DNA of 32,846 bases from an uncultured Erysipelotrichaceae bacterium (GTDB taxonomy: Bacteria > Bacillota_I > Bacilli_A > Erysipelotrichales > Erysipelotrichaceae). How positions within the stretch are numbered: position 1 is the first letter of the stretch; the number at the start of each line of letters is the position of its first letter. The DNA lies in assembly GCA_902793635.1 (NCBI GenBank), contig CADBEA010000025.1:1-32846 (forward strand). The letters run 5' to 3'. Both the position numbers and the translations under genes were made by a program. Positions 8,179-15,226 of the stretch are shown piece by piece. The notes under the pieces are model-generated. The model worked only from the letters and a program-made list of their open reading frames with translations. It was not told the DNA's origin and did not search any database.

Positions 8179-8655
8179 ATGAAAATCATACTTGTCAGTG
8201 ACACCCATACCAATGCTTCGGTATTGGCGAAAGTCAAAGAGAAATTCCCCAGCTATGATCAGTACATTCACTGCGGTGACATTCTTGTTTCACCGGACAA
8301 TGCCTGCGGCTTTCATGCTGTAGCAGGCAATCTCGATGATCAGTCTATGTATCCGCAGGAATCGGTATTGAATGCCGGCCGTCTGCGCATCCTGATCAAG
8401 CATGGCCATGATCTGTTTATCGGTGCTGATCCGAATTACCGCGCGGTTGCCCGCTATGCCCGCAAACATGGCTATGACGCGGTGTTCTTCGGACACTCCC
8501 ATATGTACTACGACGGAGAAGTCGACGGCATCCGCCTGCTCAATCCCGGTTCCCTCTGGAAGAGCCGTGACAACAGTCCGCGGACCTTCATGGTCGTCAC
8601 CATTGAAGATGACATCATCAAAGCCGAGAAGAAAACATCGGTAGATCTGCTGTAA
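8179..8655 (+). CDS. YfcE/MJ0936-type metallophosphodiesterase
   Basis: The 158-aa protein shows the calcineurin-like metal motifs in order: SDTH (7-10), CGDI near 35, GNLDD near 51, KHGHD (~73) and FGHSH (~104-108). The size and the GHSHMYYDGEVDGIRLLNPGS style ending match the YfcE family, which hydrolyses phosphodiesters; the physiological substrate is generally unknown. An in-frame upstream extension to 8101 has no ribosome site and is not like the family, so the start is placed at MKIILVSDTH. It is one of few plus-strand genes and ends in a shared terminator with the facing gene. Confidence 0.9.
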   Translation: MKIILVSDTHTNASVLAKVKEKFPSYDQYIHCGDILVSPDNACGFHAVAGNLDDQSMYPQESVLNAGRLRILIKHGHDLFIGADPNYRAVARYARKHGYDAVFFGHSHMYYDGEVDGIRLLNPGSLWKSRDNSPRTFMVVTIEDDIIKAEKKTSVDLL

Positions 8656-8662
8656 AGAAAAA

Positions 8663-8697
8663 CGATCTGCGCATCATCAGCGCAGACCGATTTTTTT
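8663..8697. terminator. Bidirectional intrinsic terminator
   Basis: A 10-bp stem (CGATCTGCGC with GCGCAGACCG, one mismatch) has a 7-nt loop and is flanked by an A-rich run on the left and T7 on the right. It can stop both the plus-strand phosphoesterase and the minus-strand unknown gene, whose last codons lie inside the stem. Confidence 0.8.
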
Positions 8698-9117
8698 CTG
8701 GATGGCTTTCTGTTTCTTGGCTCTTTCTTCCAGCTTCTTGACAGATTCGGCAATGCGCTTTTCACTGTCAATGACCGGCTTGATGGCAGGATAGTTCTTG
8801 ATGTAGATTTCGTGATATCTGGCATCTTCCTTGATCGTGCCGGACATGACGGAGAAAAGACGCCTGAGGCTGAAGTACTTCAGGGTGCTGCGGCCGTCCT
8901 TGGCTTCCTTGTCGGTTGCTTCGAGTTCCTGGCCGGTGACCTTCTGAAGGATCTTCGCATTGGCATACATTTCCGTGCTGTGCTTCTTCAGCGGTTCGAT
9001 ATACAGACGCTGACCGTCCATGTCCTTGGTCAGATCCTGCATGGCGAATGCCATGTCGAGGATGAACTGCTGCCACTTCAGAAGCTTTTTCAAATCTTTC
9101 TTGTTGATCTCTTCCAT
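8677..9117 (-). CDS. Hypothetical protein, 146 aa, helical and basic
   Basis: The start MEEINKKDLKK is chosen because AAAGGAA stands 5 nt before it. The frame extends 21 codons further upstream towards the HU terminator, but without a ribosome site. The protein is rich in Lys and Glu, has no membrane segment, and ends in a probable coiled coil (ESVKKLEERAKKQKAIQKK). I recognise no domain. It stands alone between two terminators, so it is a single-gene transcript. Confidence 0.7.
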   Translation of the reverse strand: MEEINKKDLKKLLKWQQFILDMAFAMQDLTKDMDGQRLYIEPLKKHSTEMYANAKILQKVTGQELEATDKEAKDGRSTLKYFSLRRLFSVMSGTIKEDARYHEIYIKNYPAIKPVIDSEKRIAESVKKLEERAKKQKAIQKKIGLR

Positions 9118-9176
9118 GTATATTCCTTTTACAGGGATATTGTACTTGATTTGGACAGAACTGTCATTGTTTAAAA

Positions 9177-9198
9177 ACACCCGTCATCTGACGGGTGT
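9177..9198 (-). terminator. Intrinsic terminator of the HU gene
   Basis: A perfect 10-bp stem (ACACCCGTCA with TGACGGGTGT) with a 2-nt loop is followed on the minus strand by TTTTT and lies just after the HU stop. Confidence 0.88.
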
Positions 9199-9214
9199 CT
9201 TCAACAGTGAATGC

Positions 9215-9508
9215 TTATTTGACTGCGTCTTTCAGAGCCTTGGCTGCTTTGAAGCCCGGTGTTCTGCTTGCTTCGATCCGGATCTTTTCTTTTGTTGCAG
9301 GATTGATACCTTCTCTTGCGGCACGTTCCTTGACTTCGAATTTGCCGAAACCGCTGATGGAGATTTCACCGCCGTCCCTTAATGTATCGATGATCTCGTC
9401 GAATACTTCAGCAACAACTGTTTCTGCAGCTTTCTTTGTCAGACCGCAGTTTTCAGCTACTCTTTCAACGATATCCTTCTTGGACTTCACTAAGATTGCT
9501 TTACTCAT
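9215..9508 (-). CDS. HU-type DNA-binding protein
   Basis: The 97-aa protein contains the HU/IHF signature: GFGKFEVKERAAREGINPAT, with the DNA-intercalating Pro in the beta arm, then TPGFKAAKALKDAVK at the end. HU bends and compacts chromosomal DNA as a dimer. AGGAGG sits 8 nt before the ATG at 9508; a TTG two codons earlier is less suitable. The first residues, MSKAILVKSKKD, make it slightly longer at the N-terminus than the usual 90-aa HU. It is a monocistronic gene with its own promoter and strong terminator, as expected for an abundant protein. Confidence 0.97.
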   Translation of the reverse strand: MSKAILVKSKKDIVERVAENCGLTKKAAETVVAEVFDEIIDTLRDGGEISISGFGKFEVKERAAREGINPATKEKIRIEASRTPGFKAAKALKDAVK

Positions 9509-9538
9509 GTTCAATTCCTCCTTGCGTAAAACTCTTAT

Positions 9539-9567
9539 ATTTTACTGACAGATATTTAAAATTGCAA
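9539..9567 (-). promoter_or_regulatory. Sigma-A promoter of HU
   Basis: On the minus strand TTGCAA (9562-9567) is separated by 17 bp from TAAAAT (9539-9544), about 30 nt before the HU start codon. Confidence 0.65.
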
Positions 9568-9576
9568 GAATGTTGT

Positions 9577-10275
9577 TCAGGAACCTGACACTTCTGCAAG
9601 GTACAGCGCATAGACATCCCGAACCGCATCTTTCGGCAGAAGCGCCCGCATACCCCAGCCGTTGTCACTCATAATGGCCAGTCCCCTGCTTTTTGCGTCA
9701 TCTTCGACGATGTCGCGGATCAGCAGTTCCAGCGGCAATGTCTTCTGACTGGCTGTCGGCACATGGTCTTTCGCCTCACATGATGTGAAGACAAGACGCA
9801 TGCCGCCGCGCTTCATATCCTCTTCGTAGCTGTTCAGATAGACCCTTGCGCCATTGAGCAGACAGTTATACAGCTGCAGGCACATCCTGGCCCATACTTC
9901 CTCTTCCTCATGCATGAGGAATTCATTGACGGCCTTCTCCAGTGAATATAAGCCGCCATGTTCATAGTCGTCTTCCTTTGTCTGCAGATAATGACTGCGG
10001 ACAAAGGTCACAGCTGCTGTATCTTCATTGCCGAGCGACACCATTTCACCATTCTCATAACGGCTGATCAGCACCCTAAAAACCGGCAGTGCCGTATCAC
10101 GGCAGTAGAAATGATATGCCGTACCGTTTTTCAGATCCATGATATCTTCTCTGATATCGGCTGTGTTCAGCAGCGGAATCAGGGAAGATATCCCTTCATA
10201 TACCATCGGAATACAATGCGGACTGTTATCTGTATCTTCATCGTCCACTGACCAAATCATCGTATTTTTCTTCAT
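9577..10275 (-). CDS. Hypothetical protein, 232 aa
   Basis: This acidic soluble protein begins MKKNTMIWSVDDEDTDNSP. Its middle part, YSLEKAVNEFLMHEEEEVWARM, is helical, and it ends NGWGMRALLPKDAVRDVYALYL. There is no signal peptide, metal motif or nucleotide-binding loop, and I recognise no family. AGGAGA lies 7 nt before the ATG. A TATAAT box at 10296-10301 would serve it, divergent from the acetyltransferase promoter. Confidence 0.75.
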   Translation of the reverse strand: MKKNTMIWSVDDEDTDNSPHCIPMVYEGISSLIPLLNTADIREDIMDLKNGTAYHFYCRDTALPVFRVLISRYENGEMVSLGNEDTAAVTFVRSHYLQTKEDDYEHGGLYSLEKAVNEFLMHEEEEVWARMCLQLYNCLLNGARVYLNSYEEDMKRGGMRLVFTSCEAKDHVPTASQKTLPLELLIRDIVEDDAKSRGLAIMSDNGWGMRALLPKDAVRDVYALYLAEVSGS

Positions 10276-10295
10276 TCCAGTCTCCTGTCACTATT

Positions 10296-10319
10296 ATTAT
10301 AGTCCCCGGCTGTTATACT
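10296..10319. promoter_or_regulatory. Divergent promoter pair
   Basis: On the minus strand a TATAAT lies at 10296-10301 for the 232-aa gene. On the plus strand an extended -10 box, TGTTATACT (10311-10319), faces the acetyltransferase. The -35 regions are weak on both sides, and the two -10 boxes are only 12 bp apart, so the two transcripts may interfere. Confidence 0.45.
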
Positions 10320-10370
10320 TTTCCTGTAAGACCGGTATATTTGTCCGGGAAACAGAAAAGGAAACACAAA

Positions 10371-10826
10371 ATGACAGTAACGATCAGATATGCTTCAGCA
10401 GATGATGCTGACCTGCTCACTCGCACCCGCCTGAGACAGCTTGACGACGAAGAAGAACATCCCGACACAGATATCTATGACAATGTGTGCAGCTGGTTTA
10501 CGGAAAACCTGAACAACGGCAGCCTGCATCAGGTCATCCTGGAAGAAGACGGTCAGCTGATCGCCACCGGCGGTCTGATTGCATTTCCGATCCCGCCCAG
10601 TTTCTTCAAACCGAAAGGAAGAAACGGCTATATTCTCAACATGTACACCATACCGGCCAGACGCCATCAGGGCTTTGCCGAAAAAGTACTGCAGTTACTG
10701 CAGGATACAGCAAAAGAAGAAGGCTTCGAAGTTATCTATCTTCGAACTTCCGAATGGGGCCGGCCGGCATATGAAAAAGCAGGCTTTCAGGCCTGCGGTG
10801 ACTGGATGGACTGGACGGTACGATAA
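10371..10826 (+). CDS. GNAT N-acetyltransferase
   Basis: The 151-aa protein has GNAT layout: N-terminal MTVTIRYASADDADLL, a central strand ATGGLIAF, the acetyl-CoA pyrophosphate region YTIPARRHQGFAEKVLQ (motif A, R/Q-x-x-G-x-A style), and C-terminal LRTSEWGRPAYEKAGF (motif B). The acceptor is unknown. The start is set at the ATG preceded by AAAGGAAA; an in-frame upstream ATG lacks a ribosome site. It stands alone on the plus strand and meets the double-glycine peptide gene head-on. Confidence 0.9.
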   Translation: MTVTIRYASADDADLLTRTRLRQLDDEEEHPDTDIYDNVCSWFTENLNNGSLHQVILEEDGQLIATGGLIAFPIPPSFFKPKGRNGYILNMYTIPARRHQGFAEKVLQLLQDTAKEEGFEVIYLRTSEWGRPAYEKAGFQACGDWMDWTVR

Positions 10827-10848
10827 ACCGGCAGAGATCTGGTTTCTG

Positions 10849-11139
10849 TCAGTCTCCGTATTTTTTTATCAGAAGATCCATGAAATCTTTGTGAGACATT
10901 CCGTTCTCATAGTTTGGACCACCTTCCTGGAGATACATACCCTCAAGATTAAGTTCCGGATAAGCGTTGACAAGGAAAGTGAGAATAGAGGCGTCGATAT
11001 GGCGGTGGTTTGCGCTGCGTGAGATACCTGCGCCATGACGGTTGCACCAGTCAAGAAGTTCCTGTGTTTCCTCCAATGTGCCGCCGCTGATGAATCCCAG
11101 CAGTTCATCGTTGACTGCTTTCTGTTTGTTGTTCTCCAT
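10849..11139 (-). CDS. Double-glycine-leader peptide, possible bacteriocin/RiPP-like precursor
   Basis: The 96-aa product begins MENNKQKAVNDELLGFISGG. The pattern NDELLxxxSGG is that of leaders cut after Gly-Gly by C39-type peptidase exporters. The remaining 76 residues begin TLEETQELLDWC, contain one Cys, and end in the charged FMDLLIKKYGD. AAGGAGAAA precedes the ATG at good distance. No C39 exporter, modification enzyme or immunity gene is next to it; the ABC exporter at 27677 is distant and lacks a peptidase domain. It might be an orphan signal or bacteriocin-like peptide, or a small cytoplasmic protein with a chance GG. No known core family is recognised. Confidence 0.65.
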   Translation of the reverse strand: MENNKQKAVNDELLGFISGGTLEETQELLDWCNRHGAGISRSANHRHIDASILTFLVNAYPELNLEGMYLQEGGPNYENGMSHKDFMDLLIKKYGD

Positions 11140-11268
11140 GATTTGTTTCTCCTTAATACACTAAGTGCCATATCATGCATGACTCTTTTTTATTGCATCT
11201 CATATCTGTTCTTTTTTTTCTGTGATTCATACTTCCCGGAAAAGAAACCGGCAAAATACAATACATAC

Positions 11269-11312
11269 CGGCTTTAAAGCCGTCAGAGATCCGTTTATCA
11301 ACAGACGGCTTT
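11269..11312. repeat. Alternative hairpins upstream of the DUF3793 promoter
   Basis: CGGCTTT (11269-11275), AAAGCCGTC (11276-11284) and GACGGCTTT (11304-11312) can pair in two mutually exclusive ways: a short palindrome of the first two, or a 9-bp stem with a 19-nt loop from the last two. No T-run follows on the plus strand. The intergenic stretch around it (11140-11343) holds no gene. The function is unknown; it may be a weak terminator or a processing site. Confidence 0.4.
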
Positions 11313-11343
11313 GCATTTCATGTGATCCTCCCTTTCGTTTGGT

Positions 11344-11372
11344 TTGACATCTTACAACCGAATTAGTATAAT
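11344..11372 (+). promoter_or_regulatory. Consensus sigma-A promoter of the DUF3793-flavodoxin operon
   Basis: Perfect TTGACA (11344-11349) and TATAAT (11367-11372) are separated by exactly 17 bp. The ribosome site GAGGAG stands 5 nt before the start at 11414. A promoter this strong is normally held down by a repressor, and palindromes overlap its -10 box. Confidence 0.92.
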
Positions 11373-11401
11373 CTAACCATATAGTTAGACATAACTAACT
11401 A
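11363..11401. promoter_or_regulatory. Tandem TTAG-N6-CTAA operator
   Basis: Two palindromes, TTAG-N6-CTAA at 11363-11376 and at 11385-11398, are centred 22 bp apart. The first encloses the -10 box. The second extends to TAGTTAG-N6-CTAACTA (11382-11401). The arms resemble the AGGTTAG/CTAACCT arms of DtxR/IdeR-family iron boxes, though the spacing differs. Iron-responsive repression is an inference, supported by the flavodoxin downstream. No regulator gene lies nearby. Confidence 0.65.
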
Positions 11402-11413
11402 AAGAGGAGAAAG

Positions 11414-11965
11414 ATGTCAGATACCGAGATCATTCGTTACTGTTCCCCTACTCTTGCCGGTCTGAAAACCGCCAGTCTGTTCGCTACCTACTTCAGTGAT
11501 TATGAACATCTGCGGAAACAGATCACCCGGATCAACGCAAAACTCAGCAACAGCGGTCTGCGCCTGATCCCGCTTTCATTCCGGAATAACAGAGCATTGA
11601 TCTATATCTATCGGGAATCTGCCCTGGCCAGAGATATACTGCGCAGCGCATCCAGACAGATTCTTGAACAGCTTGGTTACGCACCTGAAGATCCTTTACG
11701 AAGTGTCTGCCATCTGTCACGAAGGATCCGGGAAAGCGATGTCTTCCCACATGAAATAGGCTTTTTCCTGGGCTATCCGGAAACAGACGTGATCAGTTTC
11801 ATGGACGGCCGCAAGGACTATGTCTGCGCAGGTGTATGGAAAGCATACTCTCATCCTGAAGAAGCGAAGAAAACATTCTCTCTTTATAAAAGATGCATTG
11901 AACTTTATACAAAACGGCTGGCAAACGGAGAACCGATTGACCGGCTGATTGTTAAATCAAATTAA
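11414..11965 (+). CDS. DUF3793 family protein
   Basis: The 183-aa protein has the features I associate with DUF3793: an N-terminal CSPTLAGLKTASLF, a central RALIYIYRES, then FPHEIGFFLGYPETDVISF, and a C-terminal half with CAGVWKAYSHPEEAKKTF and YKRCIELYTKRL. Several Cys residues are conserved-looking (CSPT, CAG, RCIEL). The biochemical role is unknown. In Clostridia such genes are often beside flavodoxins or iron-transport genes. Here the flavodoxin follows 19 nt later in the same transcript, and the shared promoter carries a probable metal-responsive operator. Confidence 0.85.
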   Translation: MSDTEIIRYCSPTLAGLKTASLFATYFSDYEHLRKQITRINAKLSNSGLRLIPLSFRNNRALIYIYRESALARDILRSASRQILEQLGYAPEDPLRSVCHLSRRIRESDVFPHEIGFFLGYPETDVISFMDGRKDYVCAGVWKAYSHPEEAKKTFSLYKRCIELYTKRLANGEPIDRLIVKSN

Positions 11966-11984
11966 AAGAAAGGTAGAAAAAGAA

Positions 11985-12404
11985 ATGAGTAAAACAGCAA
12001 TCGTATTCTGGAGCGGCACCGGTAACACGGAAGCCATGGCTCAGGCAGTCAGGGAAGGAATGGAAGGAAAAGGCGCGGAAGTCAGCGTCATGGGACCGTC
12101 TGAATTTACTGCGGACATGGTCAATGACTATGATGCCATCGCATTCGGATGCCCGGCAATGGGTGCCGAAGTTCTTGAAGAAACCGAGTTTGAACCGATG
12201 TTCAGTTCCGTGGAAGGCACACTGGCCGGCAAAAGGGTCGGTCTGTTCGGATCCTGGGGCTGGGGCAACGGCGCCTGGATGGAAGACTGGCAGGCCCGTA
12301 CAGAGGCAGCCGGCGCTGACACAGTTCCGTATGTCATCTGCATGGAAGCACCGGACGAAGCAGCTCTGGCTGAATGCCGTGCCATGGGTGAATCCCTCGC
12401 ATAA
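11985..12404 (+). CDS. Short-chain flavodoxin
   Basis: The 139-aa protein carries the FMN phosphate loop WSGTGNTEAMA (residues 9-19). It also has the two isoalloxazine-binding loops: FGCPAMGAEVLEETEF, and GSWGWGNGAWMEDW with a Trp likely stacking on the flavin. Flavodoxins replace ferredoxin as electron carriers when iron is scarce. The ATG at 11985 follows AAAGGT; an in-frame TTG upstream overlaps the previous gene and lacks a site. It is the second and last gene of the operon, followed by a long terminator. Confidence 0.95.
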   Translation: MSKTAIVFWSGTGNTEAMAQAVREGMEGKGAEVSVMGPSEFTADMVNDYDAIAFGCPAMGAEVLEETEFEPMFSSVEGTLAGKRVGLFGSWGWGNGAWMEDWQARTEAAGADTVPYVICMEAPDEAALAECRAMGESLA

Positions 12405-12455
12405 AAACTTTGGAAGACGGAAAGCATATTTTCCGAATCTCAGCAATTAAAAAGA

Positions 12456-12520
12456 GGCGTAACCCGAAGTGTCTGATGAAGAATCATCAGTCACCTGCCG
12501 GTTACTGCCCTTTTTCTTTT
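12456..12520. terminator. Large branched terminator between convergent operons
   Basis: The outer stem GGCGTAACC (12456-12464) pairs with GGTTACTGCC (12500-12509, one bulge). The inner hairpin CTGATGA-AGAA-TCATCAG (12473-12490) is perfect, and TTTTTCTTTT follows. It ends the flavodoxin transcript. The AAAAAG run on its left side gives a weaker T-run for the minus-strand operon, whose SRPBCC reading frame ends inside it. Confidence 0.75.
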
Positions 12521-12951
12521 TCATCTTTCAGCAGTCTGATCCATTTTCTCTGTCTGTGCGTATAAAAGATGTTGGCCCATATTCATATGAAGAATGTCTT
12601 CCATCCGGCATTGATCACCACCATGTCTGTATATTCCGTATGATCCGCATCAAGCATCTTCAAAGTGATCTGATGGTTCCAGACAGGAACATGTTCATTC
12701 CCCTCTTCACTTTGGATCCCGTCTTCATCCAGGTGAACGATATGAATGGTATGCGTGCCATAGGGAATACAGCCGAAAAGAAAGAACTGATAGGAAGGAG
12801 TCTGTCCGGCAGTCCATATCTCCGGAGCCTTCCCGACAGGCTGAAAAGACGCATATGGCCAGGCGATATGCTGCAGTGTTTTCAGCTGCTGCAGTTTCGC
12901 GAGTACTTCTTCCCGGCCGGCGGGAAACACAGTTGTTTTCCGTACGATCAT
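12502..12951 (-). pseudogene. SRPBCC-family protein gene with in-frame TGA
   Basis: The protein begins MIVRKTTVFPAGREEVLAKL and continues AWPYASFQP and VWNHQITLKMLDAD, typical of a polyketide cyclase/START-like (SRPBCC) ligand-binding fold of about 150 aa. At 12583-12585 a TGA interrupts it after AGWKTFFI. The same frame goes on for 26 codons, IWANIFYTHRQRKWIRLL..., to a TAA at 12502. That tail is the expected last helix of the family. The product is either truncated by that helix or the gene is newly dead; TGA is a normal stop elsewhere here. The start overlaps the upstream membrane gene by ATGA; an ATG nine bases earlier is also possible. Confidence 0.75.
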
Positions 12952-13601
12952 AACAGACATCCGGCTGTGATCAGAACTATCGCGAACAATGAGAAACCGA
13001 TGCCCATGGCACCGCCGATCTTCACATTACATTTTCTGAGTGGAATCAGGATCAAAGCGGCAGTAAAAGGATTCAGAAGCGCCATGATTTTCGGCACGGG
13101 AAGATCCTGTCTCAGAATGGCGATGATCATGATTGCCGTCGTACCCAGGAACAGACTGACGGCGCTGATCATGGAAGGAACGGCCGCGTATTTACCGACT
13201 GCTTCAACGGCGGCCAGGGCATCTTCCTCAGGCAGTCTGCCGGCGATCCGGCGGTAGACTATATACTTCGAGCAGACGGAACCATGATAGAAAAGACCGG
13301 TATAGGCACCGATGAAAGTATTGATCTTCAAAATCAGAGCAAGTGAAGGATTCTTCATGCCGATCCGTTCCGCCAGCATCCACATGGTCAGATAGGTTCC
13401 CGGCTGACCGAGGAAGGAAAGCCAGAAAGCCTTGTCGAACCAGGCCTCCTTCACTTCACACCACCAGGACGCCGGCTTACCCAGTGACCTGGCATCGATT
13501 TTTTCATTTTTCCTTCCCGAATAAGCCAGTGGCACATCCGCCTGGGCACAGAGAATGCCGCTGATCACACCGACGATACCGATAATTATATAAGCATTCA
13601 T
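12948..13601 (-). CDS. Multi-pass membrane protein (DUF6796-like)
   Basis: The 217-aa protein starts MNAYIIIGIVGVISGIL and has about six hydrophobic segments, with recognisable pieces FLGQPGTYLTMWMLAERIG, GLFYHGS and ALLNPFTAALILIPLRK. The layout resembles DUF6796-type proteins such as the gene two places upstream, although direct identity between the two is low by eye. AGAGG lies 7 nt before the ATG at 13601; longer upstream starts would run into the previous gene. It is third in a four-gene operon, 10 nt after the hydrolase stop, and it overlaps the SRPBCC start. Function unknown. Confidence 0.75.
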   Translation of the reverse strand: MNAYIIIGIVGVISGILCAQADVPLAYSGRKNEKIDARSLGKPASWWCEVKEAWFDKAFWLSFLGQPGTYLTMWMLAERIGMKNPSLALILKINTFIGAYTGLFYHGSVCSKYIVYRRIAGRLPEEDALAAVEAVGKYAAVPSMISAVSLFLGTTAIMIIAILRQDLPVPKIMALLNPFTAALILIPLRKCNVKIGGAMGIGFSLFAIVLITAGCLL

Positions 13602-13611
13602 AAACCGCCTC

Positions 13612-14391
13612 TCAGGATGCCATGCATCTTTCAATTGCGTCCAGCACCGGCTGCCGCCATTTCTTCTGGAACAGCCATGCCTCATGCTGCATATCAAAAC
13701 GGAGAATATGAGGATTGCGGAAATGCTGATAATAGCGTTTCTCGTATTTCGGACCCATTTTCAAAGCATAGATAATATGAACAACGGTGTCTTTAACATA
13801 GATGCCGTTCTGCAGAGGTGTGACATAATCAGAATAGAACTCCCGGCATACCGTATCCGGATGCAGAGATACGATGCTCTGACAGAACTGGTTCATGAAC
13901 TGATCTGTTTCCGCGTCCATTTCCATACCGAAGTTTTTCACCAGCATATCCTTGAGCTGTTTCTGCTTCTTTTCATTCTTGCCGGCATCGGCGATCCATC
14001 GGCCGACGATCCAGGTCATGATCTTCGCGACAAACGGACTGCCCTGATCAAGATCGGAAGAGCCGATGAAGCCATGATCGATATGGATCCGTTCCCTCTG
14101 GATAAGCAGACCGACAAAACTGCCGCCCAGTGAAGAGCCATAGGCACCGTTCACATGACCGTCATGATGTTCAAGAATATAGTCCTCGATTTTTTTCGTT
14201 ACAGTCAGCATATCCGTAAACGGTTTTGTTTCCTTTTCGTCATCGAAGCCGTCATAGTTGACACAGATCAGATGATATTTCTCACTGAGTATGTCAATCA
14301 CTTCATGGAAATTGATTTCCCATGTGCATGCTGTTCCCGGCAGCAGCAACATAGTCTTTCCTTCCATGTTTCCCATTTCCGTAAATTTCAT
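13612..14391 (-). CDS. Alpha/beta hydrolase
   Basis: The 259-aa protein shows LLLPGTACTWE (oxyanion strand/loop, ~14-24), the nucleophile elbow GSSLGG with Ser near residue 85, a later FIGSSDLD and a His in RFDMQHEAWLF near the C-terminus. This is the Ser-acid-His order of the fold. A substrate cannot be named. The start is the ATG that overlaps the upstream gene's TGA (14388-14391), preceded by AGGCGGTG; the frame stays open 55 codons further but inside the upstream gene. It sits between two membrane-protein genes of one operon, perhaps acting on lipid. Confidence 0.85.
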   Translation of the reverse strand: MKFTEMGNMEGKTMLLLPGTACTWEINFHEVIDILSEKYHLICVNYDGFDDEKETKPFTDMLTVTKKIEDYILEHHDGHVNGAYGSSLGGSFVGLLIQRERIHIDHGFIGSSDLDQGSPFVAKIMTWIVGRWIADAGKNEKKQKQLKDMLVKNFGMEMDAETDQFMNQFCQSIVSLHPDTVCREFYSDYVTPLQNGIYVKDTVVHIIYALKMGPKYEKRYYQHFRNPHILRFDMQHEAWLFQKKWRQPVLDAIERCMAS

Positions 14392-15110
14392 GATTTCACC
14401 GCCTTTCTCATCGTCACCAGCAAGCCCGTAAACATCCAGAAATTGCCGATACTGATCCATCCTGCCATCAATGCATTGCGCAAAGGTGTTTCCGGCAGAA
14501 GCTTCAGCAGCATCGTCAGAGCCATGCCGAATGCGGTACAGAAAATCCAGCACCACTTCGGATATGGTGTGTATCCCTTTGCAAAAGCCAGCACATGCGC
14601 CGCCTGCTGCAGCCAGAAAAAGATCAGAAAGAGGATCATTCCCGGCAGCAGGAAATACATACCGAATTTCACTGCGGCAGACACCGCCGTATCCGGACTG
14701 AAGGCCATCATGTATTTATAGAAGAACACACTGGCCAGACATGGCACATGCACACCGCACGCCGCAAAGATCAGATAACCGAAAATGCCCGAACGATACA
14801 GATGGGCGTATTTCTGTGAATACGGTGCGATCAGCCGGTAAATACCGAAATAACAGAGTCCTTCCAGAGGGATTCCGACCAGTCCCAGAAAAGACGACCA
14901 GAAGATCCGCGTATCAGAAACAGTCAGGTAAGCAGACAGAAACCCTTCCATGCCCGGTTTTGACGCATCATGCATGCCCCATCCCAGCAGAACATCTCCG
15001 GCCATGACCATGCATGAGGCAAAAATACCGATGATCAGCAGTTTTCTGATCCGCGGCCAGTCCAGGGTATCCGGAATTCCGATCTCGTTATAGGAACCTG
15101 CTTTATGCAT
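14388..15110 (-). CDS. DUF6796-like membrane protein
   Basis: The 240-aa protein has about six membrane segments, the first at ~25-45. Landmarks are FLGLVGIPLEGLCYFGIYRL, YRSGIFGYLIFAACGVHVPC and GNFWMFTGLLVTM. The family assignment is from memory of such proteins in Firmicutes, and function is unknown. AAAGGAAATCAGT precedes the ATG. As the first gene of the four-gene minus-strand operon, it overlaps the hydrolase by ATGA, so the products are likely made in fixed proportion. Confidence 0.8.
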   Translation of the reverse strand: MHKAGSYNEIGIPDTLDWPRIRKLLIIGIFASCMVMAGDVLLGWGMHDASKPGMEGFLSAYLTVSDTRIFWSSFLGLVGIPLEGLCYFGIYRLIAPYSQKYAHLYRSGIFGYLIFAACGVHVPCLASVFFYKYMMAFSPDTAVSAAVKFGMYFLLPGMILFLIFFWLQQAAHVLAFAKGYTPYPKWCWIFCTAFGMALTMLLKLLPETPLRNALMAGWISIGNFWMFTGLLVTMRKAVKS

Positions 15111-15198
15111 ACTGATTTCCTTTCTTCCTAGATGTTAGTCAAGGCAAACTCATAATTATTGTAATGCAGAATCACCGTCAGTGATACCGCAAAATGAA

Positions 15199-15219
15199 AA
15201 ACGGCATGTTCTGCCGTTT
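15199..15219 (-). terminator. Terminator of the ParB-BMP/phosphoesterase operon
   Basis: The stem AAACGGCA/TGCCGTTT with a 5-nt loop is followed on the minus strand by TTTTCATTTT, 8 nt after the phosphoesterase stop. Confidence 0.8.
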
Positions 15220-15226
15220 CAGTTGC

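Noticed and set aside
12583-12585. TGA read as tryptophan (alternative genetic code)
   Set aside because: Many intact genes here end in TGA, including several ATGA overlaps, so a general recoding is excluded; only this gene has an internal TGA.
12469-13257. Plus-strand frame of 262 codons after the flavodoxin
   Set aside because: It begins in the terminator hairpin and runs antisense to the SRPBCC and membrane-protein genes, which show family features and coupled starts.
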